A DNA stretch of 64,000 nt, from the NCBI GenBank assembly GCA_027946365.1, contig JAPEUQ010000012.1, positions 248,001-312,000 on the forward strand. The letters run 5' to 3'. This DNA comes from Kalmusia sp. IMI 367209. Its lineage: Eukaryota > Ascomycota > Dothideomycetes > Pleosporales > Didymosphaeriaceae. Positions within the stretch are counted from its first letter, which is position 1; each line of letters begins with the position of its first letter. Of the stretch, positions 22,859 to 35,470 are shown piece by piece. The translations under genes were made by a program, and so were the position numbers. The notes under the pieces were generated by a model. It worked only from the letters and a program-made list of their open reading frames with translations, was not told the DNA's origin and searched no databases.

Positions 22859-25067
22859 TTGACGGATGCATCTCAATAGGGTGAGTATTGTGAAGTCTTA
22901 CTGTCTCGAATGATTCCAGCCTCTTCCGCGCTTATCAACATCTCTCTGATATCTACTTCGAGCCGCTCTCATTGAGTCTTCAGATGAACTTGTTCCCCAG
23001 ACACTGGAGGGATATGAAGAATTCCGCGTGCTGCGAGAGCCAGACTGCATTTGCCAATATCTTCTACTCTTGTCATCTTCATCGTGGCAACGTGGCTCGA
23101 TCACTGTCGTCATGTCTATTGTCGTTATGCACACTATTGACAATTACAGTAAATCATTTACGTCGCTCAGAAATCGTGTGTGGTCGCTGTACGTTTCGCG
23201 GTCCATGCAGGCTTCTTTGTGCTGCGAGTGTCAGAACCTCTGACCTAGATGCTGGGCCTAGGACTGCTTGACGCATCACTCACCCCTCGTGACAGTGTCG
23301 CACGTTATAGCAGGTACAAGATCACGGAAGTAAGAAAGCCAAGTCACTTGATACCGACGATTCAATCGCGACGCGAAATTTCATCATGCTACCGAGACAT
23401 TTTGACCTGCTCATTCTCAATCGCGCACGTGATGGAGCGCCTGTAAACCTGAGTGACTGGGTGACACAGCCCTAAGCGCCCCAGCCTGCTTCCTATGAGT
23501 GAGGACAGCATGTACTACCCTTCGCTTCCTGCCACTGCTACATGACAGGCAGGCATGACCATCGTGGTCGAGAAGGGAGCCGTAGTCACGTATGAGACCC
23601 ATGCTTCAGTGACGAACCCATCACGGATCAATATATGTGTCTTATCATTAGCCCGTGCATTTTGTCTGGGGATCGAAAACTCGTTTCATTCACCTGAGAG
23701 TTATGTACGAATCGATATAGCTAGTCTTAGAGCAGGCGTAGAGCCATCTGGGCGTAGCGTACGTCGTCTAGTTACTCCGGTGGGTAAAGGTAGGCCAGAT
23801 AATCATAGGGTTTAGACCCTTCATGCTCTGATTAGGGTTTAAAGTTGAAACGCGAAAAGTCGTCGTGAACAGAGTGATTGACAGCGTGCTTAAAACATTG
23901 TCTCTTCCTAGACGAACCGAAATAGAATGGAAAGTACGGACTCTGAAAGAGTAAAATAAGATTTAAAGGTTTAGGAGCATATGGAAGTATGTGTAAAACG
24001 CTCGATTAGAAGATTTTATTCCGCTACGCGGGGCCATACAAAGTACATCGAAAACATAACTATTCTAAGCAGCCACAACAAGCTGTAAGCTTCTGAAGAT
24101 GGCTATGATCTCATTATAGCTATCACAGTAACATTAGAAACCCATGGCTTGGGACACATTCCATTGTTAGAGGCAGCGTGCCTTGCTTGGCCTGCTGAGA
24201 TTTCGAACTCGAATGAGGCCCGTTGCGTTCCAAGGCGGTGGTCAGCATTCCTTTCGAATATGACGTAGCAAAGACATCAGCATGGTCGGAGCACGTTCGC
24301 TCCTCGAAAACGACAAAGCACATGGAAATCTAGGTCTTCAGACGCGCTTTGACTTGGCTATGAACGAGGCTTGTTGGAATATGGAAACGACTTTTGACAA
24401 TTATCGATGCACTCTTCAATTTCATACGAAGTGACACATCCCGATTCCACCACGATGGATAATTGTTTTGCAGTAGTGTACCTTGCTTGGCCTCCAAGAA
24501 GATAACGAGATAACGTTGGCGTTGCACGTTGTATCACGCAAGATGCAGCATTTCGACACCGCCACTGCTGTGAAACATCATCCAGTCTCAACAACTCCAT
24601 CGATGGGACACGTTCTTGAATCTCGTACCCTAGCTTTGGAGATAAATCGTATTATGATACTTATTCCGGCTACTTCCCTTTTGAGTACTCAAGTTCGCTA
24701 GGACTAAGAACAACCCCAGAGATTGTGAAGGGGATGACACAGGCAATCAGTGATGCTACTTATCCTCGGCCCCAACATTGTGATGGCTCCGAAAAGGGAC
24801 TGGCTAATCTGTTGTGATCGGTGTATCGTAAGGCCCCACCTTGTCATTCATTGATCTGTAGGATCCCTTGCACCTCATAACTCTAGCTTGCAACGAATCA
24901 GCGACATACCGCTAATCTAGCACGTAACAGATAATAAAATGGGTCATGATAAGAAAAAAGGGATTGAGACTCCCCAGTATAAACTTGAAGCTCTGCCACG
25001 ACCTAATCTTCCGCGCTCTCAGCCTCCTCCCATCTTTGGCTCCTTCGAAAGCCTTTTTATTTCCAAC
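22859..25067. other. Long intergenic region
   Basis: 2.2 kb without a believable gene. It has short frames only, none with a motif I recognise. CCTTGCTTGGCCT recurs at about 24181 and 24482 on the plus strand, which is too short to call a repeat family. An in-frame ATG at 24939 could extend the following dynamin gene by 43 residues, but the added residues do not look like the family. Confidence 0.4.
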
Positions 25068-27321
25068 ATGGCAAATTTTCAGGATTTCCATTCTATGGAT
25101 AGCCTGAGAACGGCTGAACAGATCCAACTTCTCGACTTGGTCGACTCACTCCGTGCAGAGGGATTGAGTGAGTTTACTGCCCTGCCTCAGCTGATTGTGT
25201 GTGGGGACCAATCAGCTGGCAAGAGTTCCTTACTCGAAGCCATTTCTGGGGTTCCGTTCCCACGGAAAGACAATCTCTGTACACGTTTCGCGACAGAGGT
25301 CATCTTGCGGAGAGCTTCCGGCTCTGAAATCAAAGTCTCTTTGGTATGCTCTATGACCTATATAGTTCCTACGTATTTACGCTGCGTAGGTGCCCGGGAA
25401 AGGTCGATCGTCAGCCGAACAAGGCCGGCTGTGGCAGTTCCGACACGAAATCAGCTCCCTTGAAGACTTCAATACCCTTTTTGAGCAAGCCAAAGATGCC
25501 ATGGGCCTCTTGTCCGTCGGCGCGAACGCCTTCACTGAGGATATCCTACGAGTTGAGATTTTCGGACCGAAACAGCCGCAGCTCACTATCGTCGATCTCC
25601 CTGGATTGATACATTCGCACAACAAACATCAGACTGAAAATGACGTTGAGTTGGTTACGAATCTCGTTGCCAAGTACATGGCCAACCCAAGAAGTATCAT
25701 TCTCGCGGTAGTGTCTGCTAAAAACGACTTTCCGAATCAGATTGTAAGACAATTGAGCCTAGTTATCCACAGAAGATGTAGCTTATACAAGCTAGGTACT
25801 CAAACGGGCTAGAGAGGTTGATCCGCACGGCTTGCGGACCCTCGGTGTCATCACGAAGCCAGACCAGCTCATCAGCGGCAGTGATGACGAGAAGACTTTC
25901 CTGAGTCTTGCGAGGAATGAGCAGGTCGAGTTCAATCTTGGCTGGCATGTTGTACGAAACCTCGACTCCAACGACAAAGATGAAGATAGAGATGCCATAG
26001 AGACGCAGTTCCTAGCCGAGAGTAATTTCCGGTCCCTCTCTGCCACATTTCTTGGCATCGCGCACCTGCGCCAGCGGCTGAGCGCCGTCCTTTTCGAACA
26101 GATCAAAGCCGAGCTTCCACTGTTGATCGAGGACATCACAATTGGCATATCAAGCTGCCAGCATGGCTTGGAACAACTAGGCTCCGCTCGTGTAACGCTC
26201 GATGATCAGAGGAAATTTTTAGTTGATCTGAGTGGTAACTTCCAATCGCTTTGTGAAGCTGCCGCCAAAGGGGACTATGAGCACGACTTTTTCGCGGACC
26301 AGTCGCTATCTGCACGACGCCTCTCAGCCATGATCGCAAACAGAGGGGTAAAATTCGAAGAAGAAATTCGAACAGAAGGGGCACGGTGGAAGATCGTGGA
26401 AGGTGTTAGCAGAAAGAAGAATCACCTCACTCGAGCGGAAGCGGTAGAAGACGTGCGCAAACTCTTGAGAATGAGTCGCGGTCGTGAAGTAGGAATTCCC
26501 CTCTAGGTTCTTTTGGTGCATATACTGAATCTGTCTAGCTGCCAGGGCTCCCCAACCCACTTTTGGTTGGCGAAGTCTTCCGTGAATATAGTCAACCCTG
26601 GGAAGGGCTGGCACGCCGCTACATCAAGGACGTTTGGAACATCACGAAGGGTTTTGTGGAGCAGGTACTTCTGCACTTGACAGACAACATAGTCAGTGAT
26701 GCTTTGTTGAGAAGTTTGCTTGATCCCATCATGGATGACAGATTGACGTTGGCGAATGCCAAACTCGATGAACTCATGGCTGTCCACAAGGAATATCCCG
26801 AGACTAGGAATCGATCCTTTACAGAGAGATACAACGCCCTCCAACAACGGCAATGGGAAACGAAGACTACAAGGGTACTTGAAGAAGCATTTGAGAAGAA
26901 TGGTGACATGACTGCAGACGACGTCCCGCATCTCTTGGAACTATTGCGTCAACATACAGAGATTGATGCGGACCGCGTTGCGGCTGAGTCCACATTCAAC
27001 GCAATGGAAGCGTTCTATAAGGTACATGAATCCTCCATATCCTACGCCTCATTTGCTTGCTTACCTTGATATCAGGTCGCTATAAAGTTGTTTATCGACA
27101 ACGTGCCCAACTTGGTCGTTCGGGCGATCATTGCTTCCCGCCTTCCGGCTATGTTCTGTCCTCAGTCAGTCTGTGCGATGAGCCCTGACCTCGTGAGAAA
27201 AATAGCATCAGAGACAGAGGACAAGACTGTAAGACGGCAAGAACTGAGCGCCAAGCTTACGGCCTTGGAAGCTGGGCACGATCTGTGCAAGCAGTATGCA
27301 CTACGTGTGGGTTCGAGTTAG
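25068..27321 (+). CDS. Dynamin-like large GTPase (fungal Mx/Vps1-like)
   Basis: Membrane-remodelling or Mx-like GTPase. Five exons (25068-25343, 25390-25743, 25796-26488, 26539-27021, 27076-27321) are all joined in phase 0 and give 683 residues. GTPase motifs are G1 GDQSAGKSSLLEAISG (about residue 47), G2 within LCTRFATEVILRR, G3 DLPGLIH and G4 TKPDQL. The middle/stalk region follows, with LPGLPNPLLVGEVFREYSQPW after intron 3, and a GED-like end (AIKLFIDNVPNLVVRAII). No pleckstrin or transmembrane segment is seen. An alternative C-terminus is possible: splicing from about 27309 to the acceptor before 27364 would replace the last three residues with a Ser/Glu-rich tail ending at 27491. Filamentous fungi carry many such proteins beyond Vps1 and Dnm1, and their roles are unknown. 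Confidence 0.85.
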
Positions 27322-28470
27322 TCCATCATGACATTGGCATAGGGAGGTCGCTAACAAACTTAGCTTTACCAGTTCTCAGGCAGCGGAGATCTTCTAGTTC
27401 ATGTTCGACAACATCGCTTGTCAGTGTAGGGTCGGTGGAGGAAACCCCAGAAGAGGAAGATTTGGAATCTGTAGCTGAATCTTATGTGTAGACTTAAAAG
27501 GAACTCTTATTAGGTAGATCAGGCCTGACAACTTTTTTTTCGTATTGCTTGCTGGTAATAGCCCAGAGACGACTGACCTCCCTAACAACGACAAGCATCA
27601 CTGATCTTAGTATCGACATGTAGTCGTGTACTGAAGCGTCCACTATGACTTTGCTATTCGGTTGAGGATGCCCGGATCTCGAATGTAGGCATTGAATAAG
27701 GATCCTTCGCCTTTCTTAGCTCACTCCTGCCATGAAATAGGGCATTCCGCGCTGAGGCTGCGCATGCTACTCGAGACGACTCTTTCCTCACAGTAATAGT
27801 GACGGCTGCGATTCGTATCACAACACGAACACATCCGTACAGCTACACGACAAGGACATCAAATCTGTATTTGCGCGTATGAAGTATCTCGTGGTTACTT
27901 AGCCCGTAACGAGTCTCCAGGCTTCCGTCCTGTTGCTAAAGCCTGATGTTTCAGGAACGTGATCGCACAAGCGTCCTCATGGATGTGCTTCACGTACTAA
28001 TGTCAACTTCTTGATCGACACCCTAACTTCATTAGCTCACTCACAGCTCCTTGAGAGACTTCACGTGTTGTGCGAAGTCGATGTTTTAGAGTTTGGTGTT
28101 GAAAGAGGAATAGTCGTGATCGGGAGTTGCAATGACGTCATGTATATCAACAACTCTTTTCGTCACGACCACCCTTGAAGTAGTTACACGAGCTTATAAC
28201 AGTCAGTACATCAACGCCTTTCAATCAAAGTATAGATATTCAACGGTCTGGTCGCCTCTCTCTAAGTATTTAGTAGCAGTTTGCTGGACTATCTACACCT
28301 TTGATCCAATTGGCCATTGAAATTAAAGGCGTCAGTAAAAGCCCACCAGCACCGATACAGAAGACACGGCCTACTGGGTTCTACGAGCTCTATACAAATA
28401 ACTTCCAACCGTAGCCCGCAAAGGACTTTGAATTCTCGTAACGTCGACACACCACTAGTATATCTCAAAC
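27322..28470. other. Intergenic region
   Basis: 1.15 kb. The first 170 bases may be an alternative last exon of the dynamin-like gene (Ser-rich, then EETPEEEDLE, ending at 27491). The remainder shows nothing recognisable. Confidence 0.4.
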
Positions 28471-29603
28471 ATGACTCAATCGCCTCCGAACCTCCCCTGG
28501 CACCCTATTCCCCCATCATCTACGGCAACAATCTGCAAAGTCTACCTTCTCCAAGCCGGCAGCCTAAAAATACCTTACGACCTTACTCTCCTGCCCGGCC
28601 CGAACGAAGACAGCCCAAGTCTCTCGCCAACATACTGTACAATACCGCGACGCGCAAAAAGTACGATGTCCCGGACTACTGCTTCCTCATCGAACACCCC
28701 CCGACAGGAAACCACTACATCTTCGACCTCGGCATGCGAAAAGACCTTGAGAACCTCCCCCCTACGCTGGTCAAGAACACACTCCCGGTGTTCGACTCTT
28801 ATCCCAAGAGTCCCGCGGACATACTCAAGAAACACGGGACGCCCGAGCAGCAGCCCGAGCGAGCAAAAGCGGTTCTCTTCTCGCACGTGCACTTCGACCA
28901 TGTAGGCGACGGTGCGAAAGCCAGATTCACGAATGCAGAGCTCTGGGTTGGTCCGACGTGCTGCACGTATGCGCGGCCGGGATATCCCGACTCTGAGGGC
29001 GCGCCGGTCCTATCTGAGAACTTCCCTACCGATGGGAGCAGGAAGATCGTCGAAGCGTTTGTTAGCGATGCACGGCTGGAAAAAGATGGCGATGGGAGAG
29101 CAGGCAAGGTGGCAGAGGCGCAAAAGGAGGGCAAGTATGAGGCGGTCGAGCTGCGGGATCCGGGAGACGAGGGATGGATAGGGCTGGGTGCTTTCGAGCG
29201 CGCACTCGATGTCTTTGGTGACGGTTCAGCGTATCTGGTCGATGCACCGGGTCATTCGCCCGGGCATCAGATGTTGCTTGTTCGCGTTACTTCTTCGTCC
29301 GGCTCTTCCGATGACGACAGTTTCGTCCTTCTGGCGGGCGACTGCTACCACCATCCGGATCTGCTTAAGGACCCTAGACTTACGGCGCGCCCCCCGTATG
29401 CGAAAGGTGGAATGCATGCAGATCCGGAGGTAGCGGTCGATACTATGTTCCGCACACGGGAGTTTGCGCAGAAGGACAATGTGTGGGTGATGGGTGCGCA
29501 CGACTTCAGCGTCGGAGAAGCGTTGAGGAAGGGCGAGAAGGAGATCGAAGGCCTGATATCGATCAATGACTGGTGGGAGAAGAAATGGAAACCGCATATT
29601 TGA
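28471..29603 (+). CDS. Metallo-beta-lactamase-fold hydrolase with apparent N-terminal frameshift
   Basis: Fungal member of the metallo-beta-lactamase superfamily, probably a lactonase or similar hydrolase. The metal site SHVHFDHVGD is clear, with later metal ligands in DAPGHSPGHQ and AGDCYHHP, and a C-terminal GAHDFSVGE. The N-terminus only makes sense from the ATG at 28471, which gives TICKVYLLQAGSLKIP, the usual first beta strands. The rest (KKYDVPDYCFLIEHP onward) lies in another frame that has no ATG before the catalytic region. The switch falls between about 28619 and 28662, and a one-base loss in the AAAAA run at 28656-28660 would explain it. A 74-nt intron from 28540 to 28613 would also keep frame but removes the first strands, so I favour a frameshift. 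It is convergent with noxA. Confidence 0.75.
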
Positions 29604-30334
29604 TTGTAGCATGCCGATGTTAGAGCAAGTATCTTGGCAGCTGCGTCTATTTGATATCTAGAAAAGTGGCTATATTTCAAATCGAGTTGGGACAAAGGTC
29701 CAACAGCATCGGTGATTACCTCGAGGACACTTCCACATACCGCCTTCACGTATTTGTTTGGCTAGTCATATGGTGAAGAAGCTTTGTATTCCTTCCTACC
29801 TACCCAACAACGTCCCAGAATTCACTGTATCACGCATCTATGATTAAAACTCGAGAGCTAAACGTTGATGAAACCGGACCACTAACGTCAAGGGCGCCTT
29901 ATCGACCCTCACTACCGAACCATCGACACATGCCGAATTTAGCCCAGAAAGCAATCGAACACCAGCAACCTCCACCCAGCGTATAACTCCGCCCTCTCAC
30001 AAAGACCACCCCCTTCCCTCCGCGGAGTAAACCGCAGGCGAGGCGACACGACGCCGGCTCGAGCTACCTACCTCTGCACGCGCGGACCCTGAGCCATGGC
30101 GCCGCCGGCCCGAGACGTCTCAAGCGCAGCGGTCGGGGCGCGCCGCCACGCGCGACTCACGGCGTTTGAGTGGCTGGCCTGCATGAACAAAAGTGGCGTG
30201 ATTCATCCCTGCTCACAAGCCCGCCATGATACACGGGCGGCCGTATGGGCAAGTGCCGAAGTGCCGACGTTGAAGATTATCGTTGTGGAACTGGGAGAGC
30301 TTTGTGGCGGGTTTGGTCTGTGTAGGGAGGGGGT

Positions 30335-30365
<31 letters not shown>

Positions 30366-30673
30366 AGATTGATAATTTTTTTTAACTTTGATTTTTTTCA
30401 TTTTAAATCTTCTACATGGGAGGTTTACAGTAGATCTAAGGTATCGTAGGAGGAGCAGTGTCTCCGCCGCACGCAGCGCGAGACAGGCGCTCAAAGGGGA
30501 TTGGGGGGTACTAGGTGGTATGGTATGGTAATAATACGCTTGCAGAGAAAAGAGAAAATGGGGGGCTTCCTCCACCACCACCGCCAAAAGCAGCGGCTTG
30601 AAATATATACTGGGTGATGAAGTTTGACAGAGTCGATGGTTTTGATCGATGCAATGCAGAGGTGATTCTTGTT
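29604..30673. other. Intergenic region between convergent genes
   Basis: 1.07 kb between convergent genes, including the noxA 3' flank. It has a GGCT microsatellite at about 30335-30357 followed by AT-rich DNA. Frames here are compositional. Confidence 0.45.
30335..30357. repeat. GGCT tetranucleotide microsatellite
   Basis: Five to six tandem GGCT/TGGC units in the 3' flank of noxA. Confidence 0.8.
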
Positions 30674-32445
30674 CTAGAAGTTCTCCTTCCCCCACACGAA
30701 GTTGAAACCGGGCTCCGAGTACATGTTGCACTTGATGTGGAGCGTTGAACCGAGGGCCTTGGGACCGCAGAAGAACACGCCTGCTTCGGCGGGGGCGTGG
30801 ATCTTGCGGATCGACTTGAAGATCATGTCCCAGTTGGGGCGGCCGAAGTTTGTGGGTGCGCGCAGGCCGGTGATGGCGTCTTGTTCGGCGTTGGCGTCGT
30901 TGATCATGATGTTGGTTGCGTCATCAGCTTTGATTTTGGCGGTGAGGTACTGTGTCGTCGTTAGTCTCTGTTTCTTCATCGTTGTATAGAGAGGTGGATG
31001 ACTTACTGTATGGATCTCAATGTGGTCCTCAAGATCCTGAGCCTCGATAGCCAAAAGCAGCGACCTGAACCACTCGAAAGAGCCGAAATCTCTGCAAATC
31101 CAGAAGAAGTAGACTTTTCGTAGACGCGTGCGCCCTTGGGGGTAGTTCATCCTGTACCAGATACTCTTCAAGATGGAGGCAAAGGGCGTGACACCGATAC
31201 CGGCACCGACCAGTACAGCGACTTCGAACTTGAACACATCTTCGGATGCGGAACCGAACGGTCCATCGATGTAGACTCGCGGGAGGATTTGGCGGAGTGC
31301 AACTTCCGTGGCTCCGTCCTTTTCTCCTTTCTCGCCCTTTCCTTTGTCCAGATTGCACCCAAGCGCCTTTCCTAGAGCCCGTGTAAAGTCACCGACCATA
31401 CGGACGTGAACGGAGATATAGTCCTCCTCGGGTGCGCTAGTGAGTGTGAAGGGGTGGTACTGCCAGATGGAAACTTCCGGGCAGCACAAGAAGATGTACT
31501 ACAATCGTTCGTTAGCCTGTGACGAATTTCGAAAATATGAATATCTTACCTGACCAGCCTGTGTCTTGGTGTGCTCCTTCTTGATCTGGATCTCGCAGAC
31601 ATTGCTGGGGTGCTGAATGACCTTGGAGATATACGTCTTGTGTCGTCCACGGATTTCACGTGCTGTTCGCTCAGCAAGATACGCAAATCCTCCGTACATC
31701 CAGTATTCCCAGAAGACACCAATACCATCGCAGAAGGGCGCAAAGTCGGGCTTGATCATGCAGAACGCTCCGTGAATGGACCAGAAAACGAAGAAGACGA
31801 TAAAAAGGTGATGCGTGTACCAGAATCGTTCAAACTGTGCTCGTCGCGGCTTCTCGGCAGCCGTCCAGGCCATGGCGGACAGCGCAATCAACATGACGTA
31901 ACCAGTCCATCCAGGTCCGGTAGCCAGATTAGCAATGAGGAAACCGACAAATCCGAGTTTGTTGACCTGGGCAAAAACCCACAGATTCCTCCAATGGGCG
32001 ATGGTGTGCAACCAGGAGAAGAATAGAATGGACCATCCTACGAGCTTGTGGAAGGTGATGTTCTTGTCGAAAGGAATGACGCCATTGAGAGGAGTTCGGC
32101 GTGCCATGGAGATTAAGTTCCTGCACACGGGGAACAGGATGAATGCTACGTCAACGTGCAATGTCAGGGCTGCTGAACGCGCGATAGGGAAAGTGAAGCC
32201 GAATGTTGCGCGCGTTCCGATGGAATTGTCCTTGAAGCCGTAGTGTGCCATGCCAAATCCAAACACCATCAAATGTAATATCAAGAAAGTGAAAACGAAT
32301 CTGAAGTGGTTAGCATGTCGATGCAGATGATACGTAACGCGACGTACATTCTTCGGTAACCCTCATTAACCATCCACCTGTCAATCTTCTCTTTCAAGTA
32401 AAGTTCTCGTGGTTTCTCGTCCGACATCTCTCCAGACATGAGCAT
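30674..32445 (-). CDS. noxA: NADPH oxidase A (superoxide-generating, gp91phox homologue)
   Basis: Membrane flavocytochrome that passes electrons from NADPH via FAD and two haems to oxygen, making superoxide. In fungi it controls sexual development, hyphal fusion and, in pathogens, infection structures. Four exons on the minus strand (32445-32348, 32300-31550, 31498-31007, 30949-30674) give 538 residues. Six membrane helices precede the FAD site. The haem histidines lie in TIAHW and THHLFIVFF. The FAD motif is YHPFTLTSAP, NADPH motifs are GAGIGVTPFASILKSIWYR and FFCGPKALG, and the end is the invariant FVWGKENF. There is no EF-hand region, which separates it from NoxC. The last intron (30950-31006) is a stop-free multiple of three. 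The start is uncertain: ATGs at 32445, 32439 and 32427 are all in frame, and an upstream exon is possible. Confidence 0.92.
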
Positions 32446-33717
32446 GCGCGTGAGCGGGAGGCCATCTTGAGCGCTCCCGGCCGGAGAGACTGTAGTTTGC
32501 GTATTCGGACATGGTGACGAGGGACGAATGAGTGCGGCAGCCGCGTGAGGCTGGTATTAGATGCGCCTGATTTCAGAGCCTGCTGAATGTGGCCAAGTAT
32601 GGAAGAAATGTTCAAAGAATGACCAAAATCTGGACCATGGTGAGCATGCGCCGTGACACAACAGCGCGCGGGGGGGGAGGAATGTGGTGGACCTACTAGC
32701 AGGTGTGCCCGCACTGAAGAAGAGAAGGGGGGTGGGAGAAGTTGCTGGACCGGTTAAAGAGGCACCGGCATGAAAACGGAGGCTCTCCGAAGGGGAAACA
32801 ACGACTATAAGCACATGCACGGTAAGAAAGGGCTCTGAGAGGGGTGGGGGGGTTGGTTCAGGATATCATTGCGGCGGCGTGTGGGTACGGAACAGGGACG
32901 CGTGGAGAAGGAATAAAGCTTAGCAGAAGGGTAGCAGAAATCGAACCATTCTCGCCATTCGCAGGGCCAATGCTGTGACAGGCGGTCGAGGAGGGCGTAT
33001 CGCAAGGGCTAGATGCGGCGCCCAGAGCCGCGCAGGAACAGGCGGCGGCCAATAGGCGGCGGGCCGGGACTGGAAGCAGACTAGCAGCGTGCCGAGACGG
33101 TGGGCTGAAACCCGAGACGACATGGCATTTTCTTTTTTGGGCGGCGAATTGTGAGCGCTGGCCAGTGCTTGTCTGTCTGAGAGGTGTGTCAGGAGGCCAG
33201 TGTGAAACGAAGCGAGTCTGGAGCCGGCGCTTGGGGCACCGACAACTTCAACTCCACACCTCTCCGACGTCTCGCCTCTTCACGTCGACCTCTCGCACCG
33301 TTATGAAGACCGATGTCCGCGGCCTCCGGACGAAGCCCCAGAAGCGTGCTTGCTGCTGCTGCTGCATGCACTCGAACAGCGCAACGAACGCCGGTACAGC
33401 GGATATGCACGCAGGAGTCGTAGGCCGACAAAAAAAGTAGCGCCTCTTGCTCGGGTGCTTGGTACGCCTAGAAGAAGCGGCGCCGTCCGCCGTCTGAGGC
33501 TTTCAAACCACACGCGGATGTCGGCAAGGGCACCTGCTATCTTTCGGGTGGCATGACGGAGTGACATTTCATATGTTTCCTATAATAACACGCTTCTTGT
33601 GTCTTCCGTCATGTCAAACATCTATGGTCTGAAGCTTGGCGCAGAGCATTGAAACCGATCTTCCAAACGATCGAAGAAACACTGTCAGTATTGCGAACCT
33701 AAAATATCGCCTTGCGC
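32446..33717. other. noxA upstream region
   Basis: 1.27 kb, GC-rich. It contains a (TGC)5 run at 33351-33365 and a poly-G run near 32660. In a different frame from the noxA start, an ATG at about 32512 reads SEYANYSLSGRE, and the bases just before 32445 read GLPLTR in the noxA frame. A further 5' exon of noxA is therefore possible. Other frames look compositional. Confidence 0.4.
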
Positions 33718-34652
33718 TCAGTACATGGTGAAGCCACCACTGGCGGATATCGTCTGACCCGAGACCCAACGGGCGCCTTCGTCTGATAACCAGGCGACTA
33801 TTTGGGCGATGTCATCGCTAGGATGCAAGTCAGCAAGATCCTCCCGTCCCAGATGCAGTCTGCTCGGATATTGTTTTGGTCTCTACCGCTCTGCACGTAA
33901 CAAAGAGAGGAGAAGCGTATCTAAGACTCACACGGTACCATGGCGGTGCTCCACTGGCGTCGTCTTGAGCTGTATATCGACGATATCTTGAGGCACATCG
34001 TCTAGCATTTCTGACTGGACAGGCCCGGGCGCAACTGCGTTGACGGTGTGACCCGCGTGGCCAAGTTCTGCTGCCAGTCCTCGCGATAATCCCTCGATGG
34101 CAGCTTTCGACGACGAGTACATTGCAAGTGTCTCGAAGCCTTGCCGTGCACCAACCGACGAGAGATTGATGATCCTGCCTGGTGCGCGAAGATACGGCAC
34201 AACAGCCTTCGTCATCAGCAAGGGGGCCCTGACGTTCACGTCGAAGATGGCAGCGAAGTCCTCTGCAGTCGTCTCCTGGATCGTTTTACCAAATAGCACG
34301 CCGGCGTTGTTGACAAGAATGTCGATCTTGTCGCCAAACACGTCCACAGTCGCCTTGACAATGCGGCCAGGCGCATCGACCTCGCGCAGATTCTCCTGCA
34401 CGACGATGGCCTTGCTGCCGTTGTTGAGGTTGCCTATTTGGGCAGCGACGTCGTTCGCTCCTGCTTCGCTTCTAGGCGAGGTGAAGACGATGGTCACCTG
34501 ACCTGTGTTAGTCGCTGCTTTTGCATCCAGACGAGTGTCAGACGAACCTTCGCCCCGCGTTTGGCAAGCTCCAGGGCGATGCCTGCGCCGATACCGCGCG
34601 AGGAGCCTGTCACGATGGCGACTTTGCCCGAGAGATGAGCTTCAGTGATCAT
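33718..34652 (-). CDS. Short-chain dehydrogenase/reductase (SDR), classical type
   Basis: NAD(P)-dependent oxidoreductase of unknown substrate. Three exons on the minus strand (34652-34548, 34497-33932, 33817-33718) give 256 residues with phase kept. Cofactor motif is [13 protein letters not shown], followed by the structural NNAG in [11 protein letters not shown]. The catalytic Ser is in INLSSVGA and the Tyr/Lys pair is in MYSSSKAA. The C-terminus [16 protein letters not shown] is typical of 3-ketoacyl-ACP reductase-like and versicolorin/naphthol reductase-like SDRs. The first intron donor is the unusual GTTCGT, as in the KGG gene, and its acceptor is the second of two tandem CAG sites. It is divergent from EMG1. 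It may act in fatty-acid, polyketide or sugar metabolism, and there is no neighbouring biosynthetic cluster to decide. Confidence 0.88.
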
Positions 34653-35470
34653 GTTGGCTGTCGTTGGTGGTCTGATGTGCTCCGCAGATTTTCGTCCTTT
34701 ATATATACACAGGACACCCCCAAAACTACAACGTCATACACATGCTGCATCTGCATTCTTCGACTTGATATCGTAGACTCTTGGACAGGACAGTCCAATG
34801 AGGTACGAGCCAAGGTGGCTGAATCACGAAGCAAATCGGCTTATCCGAGATATGTCGCTGACACTCCAGATTCCAATGGAACTACACTACATGGGCAGCT
34901 GTACTATGTAAGGCATCCAAACTGCGGGCCCGTGTGTACTCTAGTACGTGCCCTGGGGAAGCGACCAGCTGGCGCCGAAACCGCTGGGAACGCCCAAACG
35001 CAGACGACGAACAGCTCGTGGATGTGAATTGAGCGTCCAGGGCTGGTGTTGCAACGTGTTGGGGCTAAGGTTATCCCACCGATGCCGCAAACAACGGCCA
35101 TGTGTGCGAAGGAGCGGTTGCAGCGCACGCCGGGCGGGCACGGCGGTGATTGGTTAGCGGCCCAACAATGAGGGGAACAAAACGTGACTCGCTCCACGAA
35201 CTAGCGCGGCTCGGACAGAAAGAATAATCTTCACACCAACACTTCGCTTTGTGCTCGCCATTCACAGTCTATTTTCTGACTCTAACACTGCCAGCCGTCT
35301 TCGGACTCCGGTCACCTTCCTACTGTTGTATAAAGAACCTGCTAACAGCACAGGCACTCAGCCCAACGCGACCACACGCAAACCCGCCGTCCATTGTAGC
35401 GGTAAGAAGGACTGAGACTCTCTGCTCCACCCCGTGCGACGCCCGCAGAAGCGTAAACCGACTCCAAGAC
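34653..35470. promoter_or_regulatory. Divergent intergenic region (SDR / EMG1)
   Basis: 818 bases between divergent genes. A TATATATA element lies near 34700, 45-50 bases upstream of the SDR start codon. Frames on both strands lack domain signatures. Confidence 0.4.

Noticed and set aside
24939..25067. N-terminal extension of the dynamin-like gene from an upstream in-frame ATG
   Set aside because: The extra 43 residues (Pro/Lys-rich) do not resemble family N-termini, whereas ANFQDFHSMDSLRTAEQI after the second ATG does.
28540..28613. A 74-nt intron that would keep the metallo-beta-lactamase in frame
   Set aside because: It would delete the first beta strands (VYLLQAGSLKIP), which look genuinely coding; its donor GTCTAC is poor.
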